In this document: positions 32,996 to 41,631 of the stretch, piece by piece
Layout of the letters: every line of letters starts with the position of its first letter
Position numbering within the stretch: the first letter of the stretch is position 1
Assembly: GCA_963792405.1 (NCBI GenBank)
Contig: CAWBVU010000006.1
Span: forward strand, 1,302,001-1,366,000
DNA length: 64,000 bases
Origin: SZUA-442 sp963792405
Lineage (GTDB): Bacteria > Actinomycetota > Acidimicrobiia > Spongiisociales > UBA5794
Direction of reading: 5' to 3'
Translations under genes and position numbers: made by a program
The notes under the pieces: generated by a model
What the model was told of the DNA's origin: nothing
Database searches by the model: none
Seen by the model: the letters and a program-made list of their open reading frames with translations, nothing else

Positions 32996-33001
32996 AGCCT
33001 A
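32996..33001 (-). promoter_or_regulatory. putative -10 box, leaderless promoter of the BrkB-family gene
   Basis: TAGGCT on the minus strand, six bases before the GTG at 32989; the same hexamer occurs before the ABC exporter gene. Confidence 0.4.
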
Positions 33002-33044
33002 GGTGCCCCGACGCCTGTTACCCGGACTACCCGGAGCCCGTTCC

Positions 33045-33050
33045 TACACT
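33045..33050 (+). promoter_or_regulatory. putative -10 box, leaderless promoter of the beta-propeller lipoprotein
   Basis: TACACT eight bases before the ATG at 33059. With the BrkB promoter it forms a compact 69-base divergent region. Confidence 0.42.
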
Positions 33051-33058
33051 CGCCCGCG

Positions 33059-34654
33059 ATGCGACGGACCGCCCTCCTCCTGCTGTCGATCGCGCTCCTG
33101 GCCTCGGCGTGCGTCGCGGGCGGTGAGAACGTGATCGCCGCCGATCCCGACGAGCCTTCGGTGACGACACTGCCCCCAGCGACCTCGACCACCGACACCT
33201 CGGATGCATCGGGAACGACGGCGGCCACGACGAGCACCACGACCACGCTCCCCCCACGCGCCGAGGGTGTCGTGAGTGCATCGACCCTGTACAGGCCATG
33301 GGGAAGCGTCGATGGCCTCACCATGTTCAGGGGCAACCCGACCCGCACCTTCTTCGGCACAGGCCCCGTCCCTTCGGAGGCGCCTGAGGTGCTCTGGAGG
33401 TACCCGAACGAGGCGATGGCGGGTCTGTCGCCCGTCGGGAGCGAGCAGAAGTGGTGGTACGGCACGGGCTGGACGGGCCAGCCCCTCGTCCACGAGCGCG
33501 AGGATGGCATCACCGAACTGATCTTTGGCGCCTACGACAAGAAGATCCACTTCCTGAACGCCGACACGGGCGAGGAGCTCCGCCCGAGCTACGACATGGG
33601 TGACATCATCAAGGGCACGATCACCCTCGACCCCGACGGCTTCCCCCTGCTGTATGCGGGCTCTCGTGACCCCCGATTCCGCATCCTCGCGCTCGACGGC
33701 GACGAGGTACGCGAAGTGTGGTCGCTCCACGCCAAGGCCGTCGACGGCATGTGGAACGACGACTGGGACTCGAACCCGGTCGTCGTCGACGACATGCTGT
33801 ACCAGGGCGGTGAGAACTCATGGTGGTTCGCCATCAAGCTCAACAGGGGCTACGACGCCGACGGCAAGGTCACCGTCGATCCCGAGGTCGTCTACGAGAT
33901 GCCCGCGTGGAACGACGAGCTGTTCGATCTCCTCGGGCGACAGCACTCCGTGGAGAACTCGACGGCCATCTTCGAGCAGAAGGCGTACTTCGCCACCAGT
34001 GCGGGGCGGGTCGTGGGCGTGGATCTCACCGACATCGAGAACGGCAATGCCGAGGTCTTCTTCGACTTCTGGATGGGGGACGACGTCGACTCCACGATCA
34101 CGATCGACGAGGACGGCTATGTGTACGTGGTGGCCCACGCCGACCACGAGAAGACGAACAACACCGCCGCCAGGCGGGTACGCGAGGTCGGCCAGCTGGT
34201 GAAGCTCGACACGTCGATCCCCGTCGGAGATCCGCTCACGAGCCTCTCCCCGGTCGTGTGGAGCGTCGAGATCCCTGCGGCCAGGGGGCAGGACACCGGC
34301 GCATGGGCGACGCCGGCGCTGCACCCGGACGGCGTCCTCTATGTCCCCACCGACAGCGGCAACCTCCTGGCCGTCGACACCGACACGGGTGGGATCGTGT
34401 GGCAGGACGACGTGGGCGTCAACGCCTGGTCCTCCCCCGCCGTCGTCGACGGCGCACTCGTCATCGCCGTCGACTGCTTCTCGAGTGAGGACTCCGGCCT
34501 CCGAGCCTACGACCTCACCGATCCGCGCAGTCCCGTGCGCATGTGGCAGAAGCCGCTCGCGACGGCGGGCTGCATCGAGTCCACCCCCGCGGTGTGGAAC
34601 GGCAACATCTACGTGGGATCGCGGGACGGTTTCATGTACGCTTTCGGCTCGTGA
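33059..34654 (+). CDS. PQQ-like beta-propeller lipoprotein
   Basis: A 531-residue exported lipoprotein with lipobox LASAC (about 14-18), a Thr/Ser-rich linker (about 35-66) and a beta-propeller made of PQQ-like repeats. Repeats such as GAYDKKIHFLNADTGEE, GVLYVPTDSGNLLAVDTDTG and GNIYVGSRDGFMYAFGS mark separate blades. The quinoprotein dehydrogenase active-site residues are not evident, so a structural or binding role is more likely than PQQ catalysis. Its stop overlaps the start of the next gene, a membrane protein, suggesting the two work together at the cell surface. Confidence 0.83.
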   Translation: MRRTALLLLSIALLASACVAGGENVIAADPDEPSVTTLPPATSTTDTSDASGTTAATTSTTTTLPPRAEGVVSASTLYRPWGSVDGLTMFRGNPTRTFFGTGPVPSEAPEVLWRYPNEAMAGLSPVGSEQKWWYGTGWTGQPLVHEREDGITELIFGAYDKKIHFLNADTGEELRPSYDMGDIIKGTITLDPDGFPLLYAGSRDPRFRILALDGDEVREVWSLHAKAVDGMWNDDWDSNPVVVDDMLYQGGENSWWFAIKLNRGYDADGKVTVDPEVVYEMPAWNDELFDLLGRQHSVENSTAIFEQKAYFATSAGRVVGVDLTDIENGNAEVFFDFWMGDDVDSTITIDEDGYVYVVAHADHEKTNNTAARRVREVGQLVKLDTSIPVGDPLTSLSPVVWSVEIPAARGQDTGAWATPALHPDGVLYVPTDSGNLLAVDTDTGGIVWQDDVGVNAWSSPAVVDGALVIAVDCFSSEDSGLRAYDLTDPRSPVRMWQKPLATAGCIESTPAVWNGNIYVGSRDGFMYAFGS

Positions 34655-35631
34655 CATCACAAACCGGAGTCGGAGCGGGCGCCCGGGCCGCCTTCGTCCT
34701 CATCACCTCCATCGTCGGTGGGCTGGCGGCCTTCTTCACGATCACGGGATTCTTCGGCTCGACGTGGTGGCTGTTCGATCTCCTCGCGAACTACCGATGG
34801 CAGCTGATGTGGGTCTCGCTGATCTGTGCGATCGTGTACGCACTGGCGGCGAGGGGCATCGCGTCCGTCGTGTTCCTCGTCGCCGTCGTCGTCAACGCCT
34901 TCGTCATCTCCCCACTGTGGTTCGGTTCGCAGCCGGAGGGAACGGGAGAGGACTCGATCAGCGTCGTGACGATCGACATGGAGGGAAGCACGACCGAGGA
35001 GGAGAGCCTCCTCAGATGGCTCCTCGACACGGACGCCGACCTGATCATCGCCCAGGGCGTCGCACCGGAGCGGCTGCTGCCGTTGACGGTCGACGGCTCG
35101 CTCTACAGGCTCGTCGCCGCTCCCGATCCGGACACGACGGGCGTGGCGATCGTCGCAAAGGGCGATTGGGCCGTTGCGACGACGCGCACGGAAACCACGA
35201 ACGAGGCCATCCACGCGGTCTCCGTGCCCGCCGGCGACGGCTCGATCACCGTCGTGTCTGCGTGGGGACCGATCGCCACCAACACCGACGAGGCACAGGC
35301 ACTCGAGGAGCGCATCGATGCGATCGCGGCGATCACCGAGTCCCGCACCACGCCCGTTGCCGTGGTCGGCTCCATCGGCGCCACCCGATTCACCTCTGGC
35401 GTCCGCGGGCTGCTCGGTTCCTCCGGTCTCAGGGATGCGACCGAGGGCTCCGGGTACCTGTCGACCTGGCCGGTGTCGGACTTCCCCCTCATCGGTGGAT
35501 GGATCGGTATCCCCCTCGATCTCGTCCTCATGACCGTCGAGGTCACGCCGCTCTCGCTCGAGACCGGACCGGCCATCGGTGTGGACCACCTTCCCGTGAC
35601 CGTGGTGATCGGTCCGACCATCGGATCCTGA
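34651..35631 (+). CDS. membrane protein with degenerate endonuclease/exonuclease/phosphatase fold
   Basis: A 326-residue protein with about three transmembrane helices in the first 100 residues and a C-terminal domain that aligns by eye with the EEP fold. The usual TWN is TID, the catalytic QE is QG, GDFNATPWS is GSIGATRFT, while PLDLVLM and DHLPV keep the later Asp and His. Most catalytic residues are therefore lost and the protein is probably not a phosphatase. Its GTG overlaps the stop of the beta-propeller lipoprotein (GTGA), pointing to a shared function. Confidence 0.72.
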   Translation: MTSQTGVGAGARAAFVLITSIVGGLAAFFTITGFFGSTWWLFDLLANYRWQLMWVSLICAIVYALAARGIASVVFLVAVVVNAFVISPLWFGSQPEGTGEDSISVVTIDMEGSTTEEESLLRWLLDTDADLIIAQGVAPERLLPLTVDGSLYRLVAAPDPDTTGVAIVAKGDWAVATTRTETTNEAIHAVSVPAGDGSITVVSAWGPIATNTDEAQALEERIDAIAAITESRTTPVAVVGSIGATRFTSGVRGLLGSSGLRDATEGSGYLSTWPVSDFPLIGGWIGIPLDLVLMTVEVTPLSLETGPAIGVDHLPVTVVIGPTIGS

Positions 35632-35648
35632 CCGGAGCGGGGCACCGG

Positions 35649-35654
35649 TACCCT
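35649..35654 (+). promoter_or_regulatory. putative -10 box, leaderless promoter of the M3 peptidase gene
   Basis: TACCCT six bases before the ATG at 35661; no ribosome-binding site is present. Confidence 0.4.
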
Positions 35655-35660
35655 GCCGCC

Positions 35661-37598
35661 ATGACCTACGACCTCGCCACCGCGACCGCCGAGTCGATCG
35701 CCACCGCCACCGATGCCGCAATCGCCATGGCCGATGCGCTCGTCGATGCATCGACGACCTCGACCGGCTCCACCTTCGTCGACCGTGTCGCGCCGCTCGA
35801 CGCCGCACTCGGGATCATCCAGGATGCCAACGGCTATGGACCGTTCCTGTCGAACTTCCACCCGGATCCCGAGGTGCGGGACGCGGGCAACGTCGCACGA
35901 GAACGGCTCGCCACGTGGGCATCGGACCTGATGTCGCGCAGGGACGTGTACGACGCCGTGCACGCGGTCGATGCGGATGACCTTGGTGGACTCGAGCGAC
36001 GATCCTTCGACGAATGGGTGCGGGATCTCCGCAGGGCGGGCCACGACGTCGCTGAGACCGACCGCGCACGGGTCCAGGAGCTCCGGCAGCGTCTGATCAA
36101 GCTGGAGGTCGAGTACGCGCGCAACATCGCCGACTACAAGGACCACCTCGATGTCCCCGTGTCGGAGCTCGGCGACCTCCCGTCCTCGTATGTCGCCTCA
36201 CTGGAGAAGGGCGACGCCGAGGGCACGGTCAGGGTGACCCTCGACTACCCGGCATATGTCCCGTTCATGGAGCACTCCCCGAACAGGGAGCTCCGCCGCA
36301 CCTTGCAGTTCAAGTACCTCAACCGCGCGGTCGAGGAGAATCGCCCGCTCCTCGAGCAGGCCCTCGCGATCAGGGACGAGATCGCCACGATCCTCGGCTA
36401 TCGCGACTGGGCCGAGTACTCCATGGAAGTGAAGATGGCCGATCCGTCGTCGGTCGACGCCCTCTATGCAACGGTGATGCCGGGGCTGAGCGCACTCGGT
36501 GCGAGGGAGAAGGCCCGCCTCGAGGACCTCCTCCACGAGGACCACCCGGGCGCGACCCTCGAGCCATGGGACCGCCAGTACTACCACACCGTGCAGCAGA
36601 AGCAGGACTTCGGCATCGACCAGCACGAGGTCGCCGCGTACTTCCCCCTCGATCGCGTGATCGACGGGATGCTCGAGGTCACCGGAGAGGTCTTCGGGCT
36701 GACGTACGAACGACTCGAGGATCATCCCCGATGGCATGAGGACGTTCGCGTGTACCGGATCCGGGACGAGCGGACCGGAATGCCGATCGCCCTGTTCTAC
36801 CTCGATCTGCACCCCCGCGAGGGCAAGTTCACCCATGCGGCGTGTTGGGATGTCGTGAATCGGACGCGCACCGCCGACGGAACGGTCCGACTGCCTGTGG
36901 CAGCGGTCGCTGCGAACTTCACGAAGCCGACCGAGGACGCTCCCTCGCTGCTCAAGCACGATGAGGCGTTGACACTGTGGCACGAGTTCGGGCACGTCCT
37001 CCACGCATGCCTGACCGAGGTCGACGTCCAGCGGTTCGCTGGCTTCGACACCGAGTGGGACTTCGTCGAGGCCCCTTCCCAGATCATGGAGAACTGGATG
37101 TGGAGCGCGGACGTGCTCCGACGCTTCTCGCGGCACTACGAGTCCGGCGCGCCGATACCGGACGAGATGGTCGAGAGCCTCGTCGCGGCGAGGGACCAGA
37201 ACGTGGGTCTGCTGACCCTCCGACAGGTGTTCCTCGGTAGGTACGACCTCGCCATGCACACCTCGGGCCGGACCCCCGACCTCGATGCCCTCCAGCTGGA
37301 GACGAACGCCTACACGCTGCTGCCCCTCCATGAGGGGACCTTCATGCCCGCGTCCTTCGGCCACCTGATGGGCGGCTACGACGCGGGCTACTACGGCTAC
37401 CTGTGGTCGCAGGTCTACGGGGACGACATGTACTCGGTCTTCCTGGATGGGGGCATCCTGTCACCGGAGGTGGGTCGCCGGTATCGCGAGGAAGTCCTGG
37501 CCCGCGGCAGCTCGCGCGATGCCTGGGAGCACCTGCAGGCATTCCTCGGGAGGGAGCCGAACGCCGAGGCGTTCCTCGCAAAGCTCGGGATCGCCTGA
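35661..37598 (+). CDS. M3-family oligopeptidase
   Basis: A 645-residue zinc metallopeptidase of the thimet oligopeptidase/dipeptidyl carboxypeptidase type. The zinc motif HEFGH is at 441-445 and the third ligand Glu470 lies in FVEAPSQ. The helical N-terminal half and the C-terminal GGYDAGYYGYLWSQVYGDDM segment that closes the substrate channel are typical. There is no signal peptide, so it should degrade short peptides in the cytoplasm. All active-site residues are present. Confidence 0.92.
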   Translation: MTYDLATATAESIATATDAAIAMADALVDASTTSTGSTFVDRVAPLDAALGIIQDANGYGPFLSNFHPDPEVRDAGNVARERLATWASDLMSRRDVYDAVHAVDADDLGGLERRSFDEWVRDLRRAGHDVAETDRARVQELRQRLIKLEVEYARNIADYKDHLDVPVSELGDLPSSYVASLEKGDAEGTVRVTLDYPAYVPFMEHSPNRELRRTLQFKYLNRAVEENRPLLEQALAIRDEIATILGYRDWAEYSMEVKMADPSSVDALYATVMPGLSALGAREKARLEDLLHEDHPGATLEPWDRQYYHTVQQKQDFGIDQHEVAAYFPLDRVIDGMLEVTGEVFGLTYERLEDHPRWHEDVRVYRIRDERTGMPIALFYLDLHPREGKFTHAACWDVVNRTRTADGTVRLPVAAVAANFTKPTEDAPSLLKHDEALTLWHEFGHVLHACLTEVDVQRFAGFDTEWDFVEAPSQIMENWMWSADVLRRFSRHYESGAPIPDEMVESLVAARDQNVGLLTLRQVFLGRYDLAMHTSGRTPDLDALQLETNAYTLLPLHEGTFMPASFGHLMGGYDAGYYGYLWSQVYGDDMYSVFLDGGILSPEVGRRYREEVLARGSSRDAWEHLQAFLGREPNAEAFLAKLGIA

Positions 37599-37657
37599 TC
37601 AGCGGCCGTGTGGCAGGTATCACGGCACGGTCGACCGGCGCCTCGTGGTGATCCCTC

Positions 37658-38443
37658 TCAGATCACCGACCGGATCGTCCCCCCGTCGACCTGCAACGTA
37701 GCGCCCGTGATGTAGGACGCGGCCGGCGACACGAGGAAGGCTGCCGCCGCTGCGAACTCCTCCGGGGTTCCGTAGCGTCCGAGCGGGATCGCGCCGGAAT
37801 TGGCGACGCGGACGTCCTCGATGGTGATGCCTCGGGCGTCGGCGGTCACGCCATCGAGCTCGTCGAGGCGCTCGGTGGCGATCCGCCCGGGTATGAGGTG
37901 GTTGACGCGGACGCCGTCGGGTGCCCAGTCGTTCGCGAGGGTCTTGGCGAGTGCTGCGACGCCCGCACGGAAGACGTTCGACATCGAGAGCATCGCGATC
38001 GGCTCGCGCACGGAGCTCGAGGTGAGCAGCAGCATCGTCGACCCGGGACCGAGATGGGGCCGACTCGCGGAGGCGAATGCCATGGCAGAGCGAAGCGTCA
38101 AGGCGTACGCCGCATCCCAGTCCGGCTCGAGCGTCTCGTCGAATCGTGCCGCGGGCGGGCCGCCGGCGTTGGGGATGACGATGTCGATGCCGCCCATGCG
38201 CCCTGCGCACTCGTCGATCCACGTCCCGATCGCCGTCGTATCCGTCACATCGACCTGGGCCGCGGCGACCGTCGCCCCAGTGTCGTGCGCGATCGCGGCA
38301 GCGGTCGCCTCTGCTCGGGCGAGCGACCGCGAGGAGATCTCGACGGTGCATCCCTCTGCCGCGAGCGCACGGGCGATGGCCGCACCGAGTCCGCGGGATG
38401 CGGCGGCCACCACGGCCCGCCGACCGGAGAGTCCGAGATCCAT
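37658..38443 (-). CDS. SDR-family oxidoreductase lacking the usual Tyr/Lys pair
   Basis: A 261-residue Rossmann-fold protein. The cofactor loop is AAASRGLGAAIA (about 13-24), the NAG motif is in VIPNAGGPP and the Ser position is in LTSSS. The usual YxxxK catalytic pair is replaced: where most SDRs read YSASKAGV this one reads SNVFRAGV, so Tyr becomes Ser and Lys becomes Arg. The C-terminal PGRIATER and SYITGATLQVDGG are normal. Such divergent SDRs form a known subgroup of uncertain chemistry. It lies ten bases downstream of menE and carries TAGGGT seven bases before its ATG. Confidence 0.85.
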   Translation of the reverse strand: MDLGLSGRRAVVAAASRGLGAAIARALAAEGCTVEISSRSLARAEATAAAIAHDTGATVAAAQVDVTDTTAIGTWIDECAGRMGGIDIVIPNAGGPPAARFDETLEPDWDAAYALTLRSAMAFASASRPHLGPGSTMLLLTSSSVREPIAMLSMSNVFRAGVAALAKTLANDWAPDGVRVNHLIPGRIATERLDELDGVTADARGITIEDVRVANSGAIPLGRYGTPEEFAAAAAFLVSPAASYITGATLQVDGGTIRSVI

Positions 38444-38450
38444 GGGACGG

Positions 38451-38456
38451 ACCCTA
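38451..38456 (-). promoter_or_regulatory. putative -10 box, leaderless promoter of the SDR gene
   Basis: TAGGGT on the minus strand, seven bases before the ATG at 38443, overlapping the menE stop codon. Confidence 0.38.
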
Positions 38457-39734
38457 CTGGTTCCGGAAGACCATCTCGATCCCCGCCTTGTCCGGCTTGC
38501 CATTCGGAAGGAGGGGGATGGCAGACGCGACCCAACGCCTTGGCACCTGATGGGGAAGGAGAGACCGACCAGTGGCGTCCCTGACACGTCCGAGCGGCAG
38601 GTCCGCCGACACCATCGCGCACACCACCGTCCCCCACTCGTCATCATCGACTCCGACCACGGCGACGTCGTGGACGCCATCGATGGATGCGATGGCATCC
38701 TCCACCTCGGTCAGCGACACGTTGAGCCCGCCCGTGACGACCACGTCGTCGACGCGGCCGAGGACCGTGAGCGTTCCGTCATCCGCGAGCCTTCCGATGT
38801 CCGAGGATCGGAAGGGACCCTCCCGCGCCGGTTCGCCCGCGTAGCCGGAGAAGACGGCAGGGCCGTCGATGGTGACCGCGCCTGCGCCCGACGCGTCCGC
38901 ACCCTCGATCGTGACGGTGAAGCCCTCCAGCGGGGCTCCGACGAAGCCGGGATGGCGCCACCGTTCACCCGGGCGCATCGTGGCCACCTGCGACGCCGTC
39001 TCGGTGGAGCCGTAGGTCGCGACCAGGGGCACGCCGGCGTCCAACGCACGCATCGCCACCGGCGGCGGGAGTCGTCCGCCGCCGACGAGAACGAGGCCGA
39101 TGGCGGCGAGTGCCTCCGGATCCCACGTCAGGAGCCGATGCACCATCGTCGGCACGAGCGAGGCGACGGTCGGGCGCATCCGTCGGATGAGGGCGACCAG
39201 GTCCTGATCGAACGGTCCGACGACCACAGCCCCTCCCGCCTCGAAGCTGCGCCACAGCACGGAGAGCCCGCCGATGTGGTCGATGGGCAGGCACAGCAGC
39301 CATCGATCCCCCTGATCCGTGCCGAGCCGCCGCCGCGAGGCCGCCACCGACGCCGCGAGGTTGGCCATCGTGAGGGGGACGAGCCGCCTCCTCCCGGACG
39401 TTCCGGACGTGGCCACGACGAGGGTCGCGTCGGGCACTCCGCCGTCGAACGCGCCCCCGAAGGGCTCCACGAAGGGCGCGGGAACGAGTCCGACGGACTG
39501 GAGCGCGAGGACCTCGACGATGCTCGGGAGGTCGAGCCGAACGGGGATGGGGACGATCGGACCGTCACCTTCGGCGCCTGCCGACCACTCCTCCCCGATC
39601 GATCCTGCCCTGCGGTGGACCTGATCGGCCAGCTGACCGTAGGTGACCGGACCCTCGGCGAACACCAGGGCCGGGACGTCGGGATCCGCCTCGGCGGCGA
39701 TCCCGACCCAGTCGGCAGGAGAGCGCGGTTCCAT
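38454..39734 (-). CDS. menE: o-succinylbenzoate-CoA ligase
   Basis: A 426-residue acyl-adenylate-forming enzyme. The ATP loop is VVATSGTSGRRRLVPLT, the YGSTET motif and the hinge TVLGRVDDVVVTGG follow, and the C-terminal catalytic lysine lies in LPNGKPDK. Its short length and its position divergent from menB, with menA and menD beyond, identify it as menaquinone-pathway MenE rather than a general acyl-CoA synthetase. It should activate o-succinylbenzoate. The ATG has no ribosome-binding site; TACTGT lies eight bases upstream. Confidence 0.88.
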   Translation of the reverse strand: MEPRSPADWVGIAAEADPDVPALVFAEGPVTYGQLADQVHRRAGSIGEEWSAGAEGDGPIVPIPVRLDLPSIVEVLALQSVGLVPAPFVEPFGGAFDGGVPDATLVVATSGTSGRRRLVPLTMANLAASVAASRRRLGTDQGDRWLLCLPIDHIGGLSVLWRSFEAGGAVVVGPFDQDLVALIRRMRPTVASLVPTMVHRLLTWDPEALAAIGLVLVGGGRLPPPVAMRALDAGVPLVATYGSTETASQVATMRPGERWRHPGFVGAPLEGFTVTIEGADASGAGAVTIDGPAVFSGYAGEPAREGPFRSSDIGRLADDGTLTVLGRVDDVVVTGGLNVSLTEVEDAIASIDGVHDVAVVGVDDDEWGTVVCAMVSADLPLGRVRDATGRSLLPHQVPRRWVASAIPLLPNGKPDKAGIEMVFRNQ

Positions 39735-39742
39735 GGGTCGTT

Positions 39743-39748
39743 ACAGTA
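39743..39748 (-). promoter_or_regulatory. putative -10 box, leaderless promoter of menE
   Basis: TACTGT on the minus strand, eight bases before the menE ATG, in the 41-base divergent gap with menB. On the plus strand the overlapping TACAGT could serve menB. Confidence 0.4.
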
Positions 39749-39775
39749 TCTGGCGCACCGCACCTCCGGAGAGAC

Positions 39776-40666
39776 ATGGTTTCGGACATCTTCGATCCCA
39801 CAGCCTGGGAACCCGTCCCCGGCTTCGACTTCACCGACATCACCTACCACAGGGCGAAGGATGTCGGTGCGGTGCGCATCGCGTTCGACCGCCCCGAGGT
39901 GCGCAATGCCTTCCGCCCCCACACCGTCGACGAGCTGTACATCGCACTCGACCACGCCCGGATGACGACCGACGTCGGATGCGTCCTGCTGACGGGGAAC
40001 GGGCCATCCCCCAAGGACGGAGGCTGGGCCTTCTGCTCGGGTGGCGACCAGCGCATCCGTGGAAGGGACGGATACAAGTACGAGGGCGACGGCGGAGTGG
40101 ACCCAGCACGGCTCGGGCGGCTCCACATCCTGGAGGTGCAACGGCTCATCCGGTTCATGCCGAAGGTCGTCATCGCCGTCGTCCCCGGGTGGGCCGTCGG
40201 TGGCGGCCACAGCCTCCACGTGGTGTGTGACCTGACGCTCGCCTCGGAGGAGCACGCGGTCTTCAAGCAGACCGACGCCGACGTCGCGAGCTTCGACGGC
40301 GGCTACGGCTCGGCGCTGCTGGCCCGACAGGTGGGACAGAAGCGTGCACGCGAGATCTTCTTCCTCGGGCGCGACTACTCCGCGCAGGAGGCCTTCGACA
40401 TGGGCATGGTGAATGCGGTGATCCCCCACGCCGAGCTCGAGGCCACCGCCCTCGAGTGGGCCCGCGACATCACCGCCAAGAGCCCGACCGCCCAGAAGAT
40501 GCTGAAGTTCGCCTTCAACCTGCCCGACGACGGCATGGTCGGCCAGCAGATCTTCGCGGGAGAGGCGACGAGGCTCGCCTACGGGACCGACGAGGCCCAG
40601 GAGGGCCGCGACGCCTTCCTCGACAAGCGCGAGCAGGACTACTCGGGCTTTCCATGGCAGTACTGA
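39776..40666 (+). CDS. menB: 1,4-dihydroxy-2-naphthoyl-CoA synthase
   Basis: A 296-residue crotonase-fold enzyme that closes the naphthoquinone ring of menaquinone from o-succinylbenzoyl-CoA. SGGDQRIRGRDGYKYEG (about 88-104) and the oxyanion segment VVPGWAVGGGHSLHVVCDL are specific for MenB, as is the C-terminal FLDKREQDYSGFPWQY. GGAG precedes the ATG. It is followed by menA four bases later. Confidence 0.95.
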   Translation: MVSDIFDPTAWEPVPGFDFTDITYHRAKDVGAVRIAFDRPEVRNAFRPHTVDELYIALDHARMTTDVGCVLLTGNGPSPKDGGWAFCSGGDQRIRGRDGYKYEGDGGVDPARLGRLHILEVQRLIRFMPKVVIAVVPGWAVGGGHSLHVVCDLTLASEEHAVFKQTDADVASFDGGYGSALLARQVGQKRAREIFFLGRDYSAQEAFDMGMVNAVIPHAELEATALEWARDITAKSPTAQKMLKFAFNLPDDGMVGQQIFAGEATRLAYGTDEAQEGRDAFLDKREQDYSGFPWQY

Positions 40667-40670
40667 GACC

Positions 40671-41579
40671 GTGACGCTCGGCGGGGATCATCCGGCATCG
40701 GGGCATCCGCGGAACCCGTGGGTGATGGCCGCGAGGCCTGCCACGCTCCCGGCTGCGGTCGGCCCGGTCCTCATCGGTGCGTCGAGTGCATGGCGCGACG
40801 ATGTCTTCGCCTTCCTCCCGTTCGTCGTGGTCCTCGTCTGTGCCCTCGCGATCCAGGTCGGCGTGAACTACGCGAACGACCTCGCGGACGCGCAGAAAGG
40901 CGCCGACACCGAGGCGCGCATCGGCCCGAAGCGCGCGGTCGCCAGCGGGGTCATCTCGGAGTCCGACATGAAGCGGGGCATCGCCGCCGCCTTCGGGATC
41001 GCCGCGATGGGTGGCGTCTACCTCATCTGGTATGCCGGATGGCCCATCTTCATCATCGGCGTCGTGTCGATCGCGGCGGCGCTCGGCTACACGAACGGGC
41101 CCGTGCCGTACGGCTACTTCGGACTCGGTGAGGTGTTCGTCTTCATCTTCTTCGGTCTCGTCGCCACAGCCGGCACGCGATACGTCTTCGGCCCATCGGT
41201 GCCCGCAGCAGTGTGGACGGGCGGTGTCGTGATGGGTCTCCTCGCCTCGGCGATCCTCGAGGCGAACAACATCAGGGACCTCGATACGGACGCGGTGGCG
41301 GGCAAGCGGACGCTGGCGGTCATGCTGGGACGAGACTGGGCAAGGCGACTGTATGCCATCACGGTCTCGAGCGCGTTCGTGGTGATCGCGTTCTCGTCCC
41401 TCGTCGGCTGGCTGCCGTTCACGGCCCTCATCGCCCTGCTCGTGGCCCCCCTGGCCATCCCACTGGTGCGCGCCGTGTTCGCCGAGACGACAGGACCGCC
41501 GCTCATCGCCGTGCTCAAGGGGACGGCACAGCTGCAGTTGTTCACCGGGCTGCTGCTCGCACTGGCCCTCGCGTTCTGA
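40671..41579 (+). CDS. menA: 1,4-dihydroxy-2-naphthoate polyprenyltransferase
   Basis: A 302-residue UbiA-family membrane prenyltransferase with about eight or nine helices. The two Asp-rich motifs that bind prenyl diphosphate via magnesium are NDLADAQKG and NNIRDLDTD. It attaches the polyprenyl tail to dihydroxynaphthoate. The GTG start lies four bases after the menB stop. Placement between menB and menD supports MenA over other UbiA proteins. Confidence 0.93.
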   Translation: MTLGGDHPASGHPRNPWVMAARPATLPAAVGPVLIGASSAWRDDVFAFLPFVVVLVCALAIQVGVNYANDLADAQKGADTEARIGPKRAVASGVISESDMKRGIAAAFGIAAMGGVYLIWYAGWPIFIIGVVSIAAALGYTNGPVPYGYFGLGEVFVFIFFGLVATAGTRYVFGPSVPAAVWTGGVVMGLLASAILEANNIRDLDTDAVAGKRTLAVMLGRDWARRLYAITVSSAFVVIAFSSLVGWLPFTALIALLVAPLAIPLVRAVFAETTGPPLIAVLKGTAQLQLFTGLLLALALAF

Positions 41580-41617
41580 TGCCGCGGGCCCCCCTCTGCC
41601 GGCCATGCGTGGCGGGG

Positions 41618-41623
41618 TAACCT
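41618..41623 (+). promoter_or_regulatory. putative -10 box, leaderless promoter of menD
   Basis: TAACCT eight bases before the GTG at 41632, within the sequence that would encode the first residues if the ATG at 41605 were used. It supports the GTG start and an independent menD transcript. Confidence 0.42.
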
Positions 41624-41631
41624 CTCCCCAC

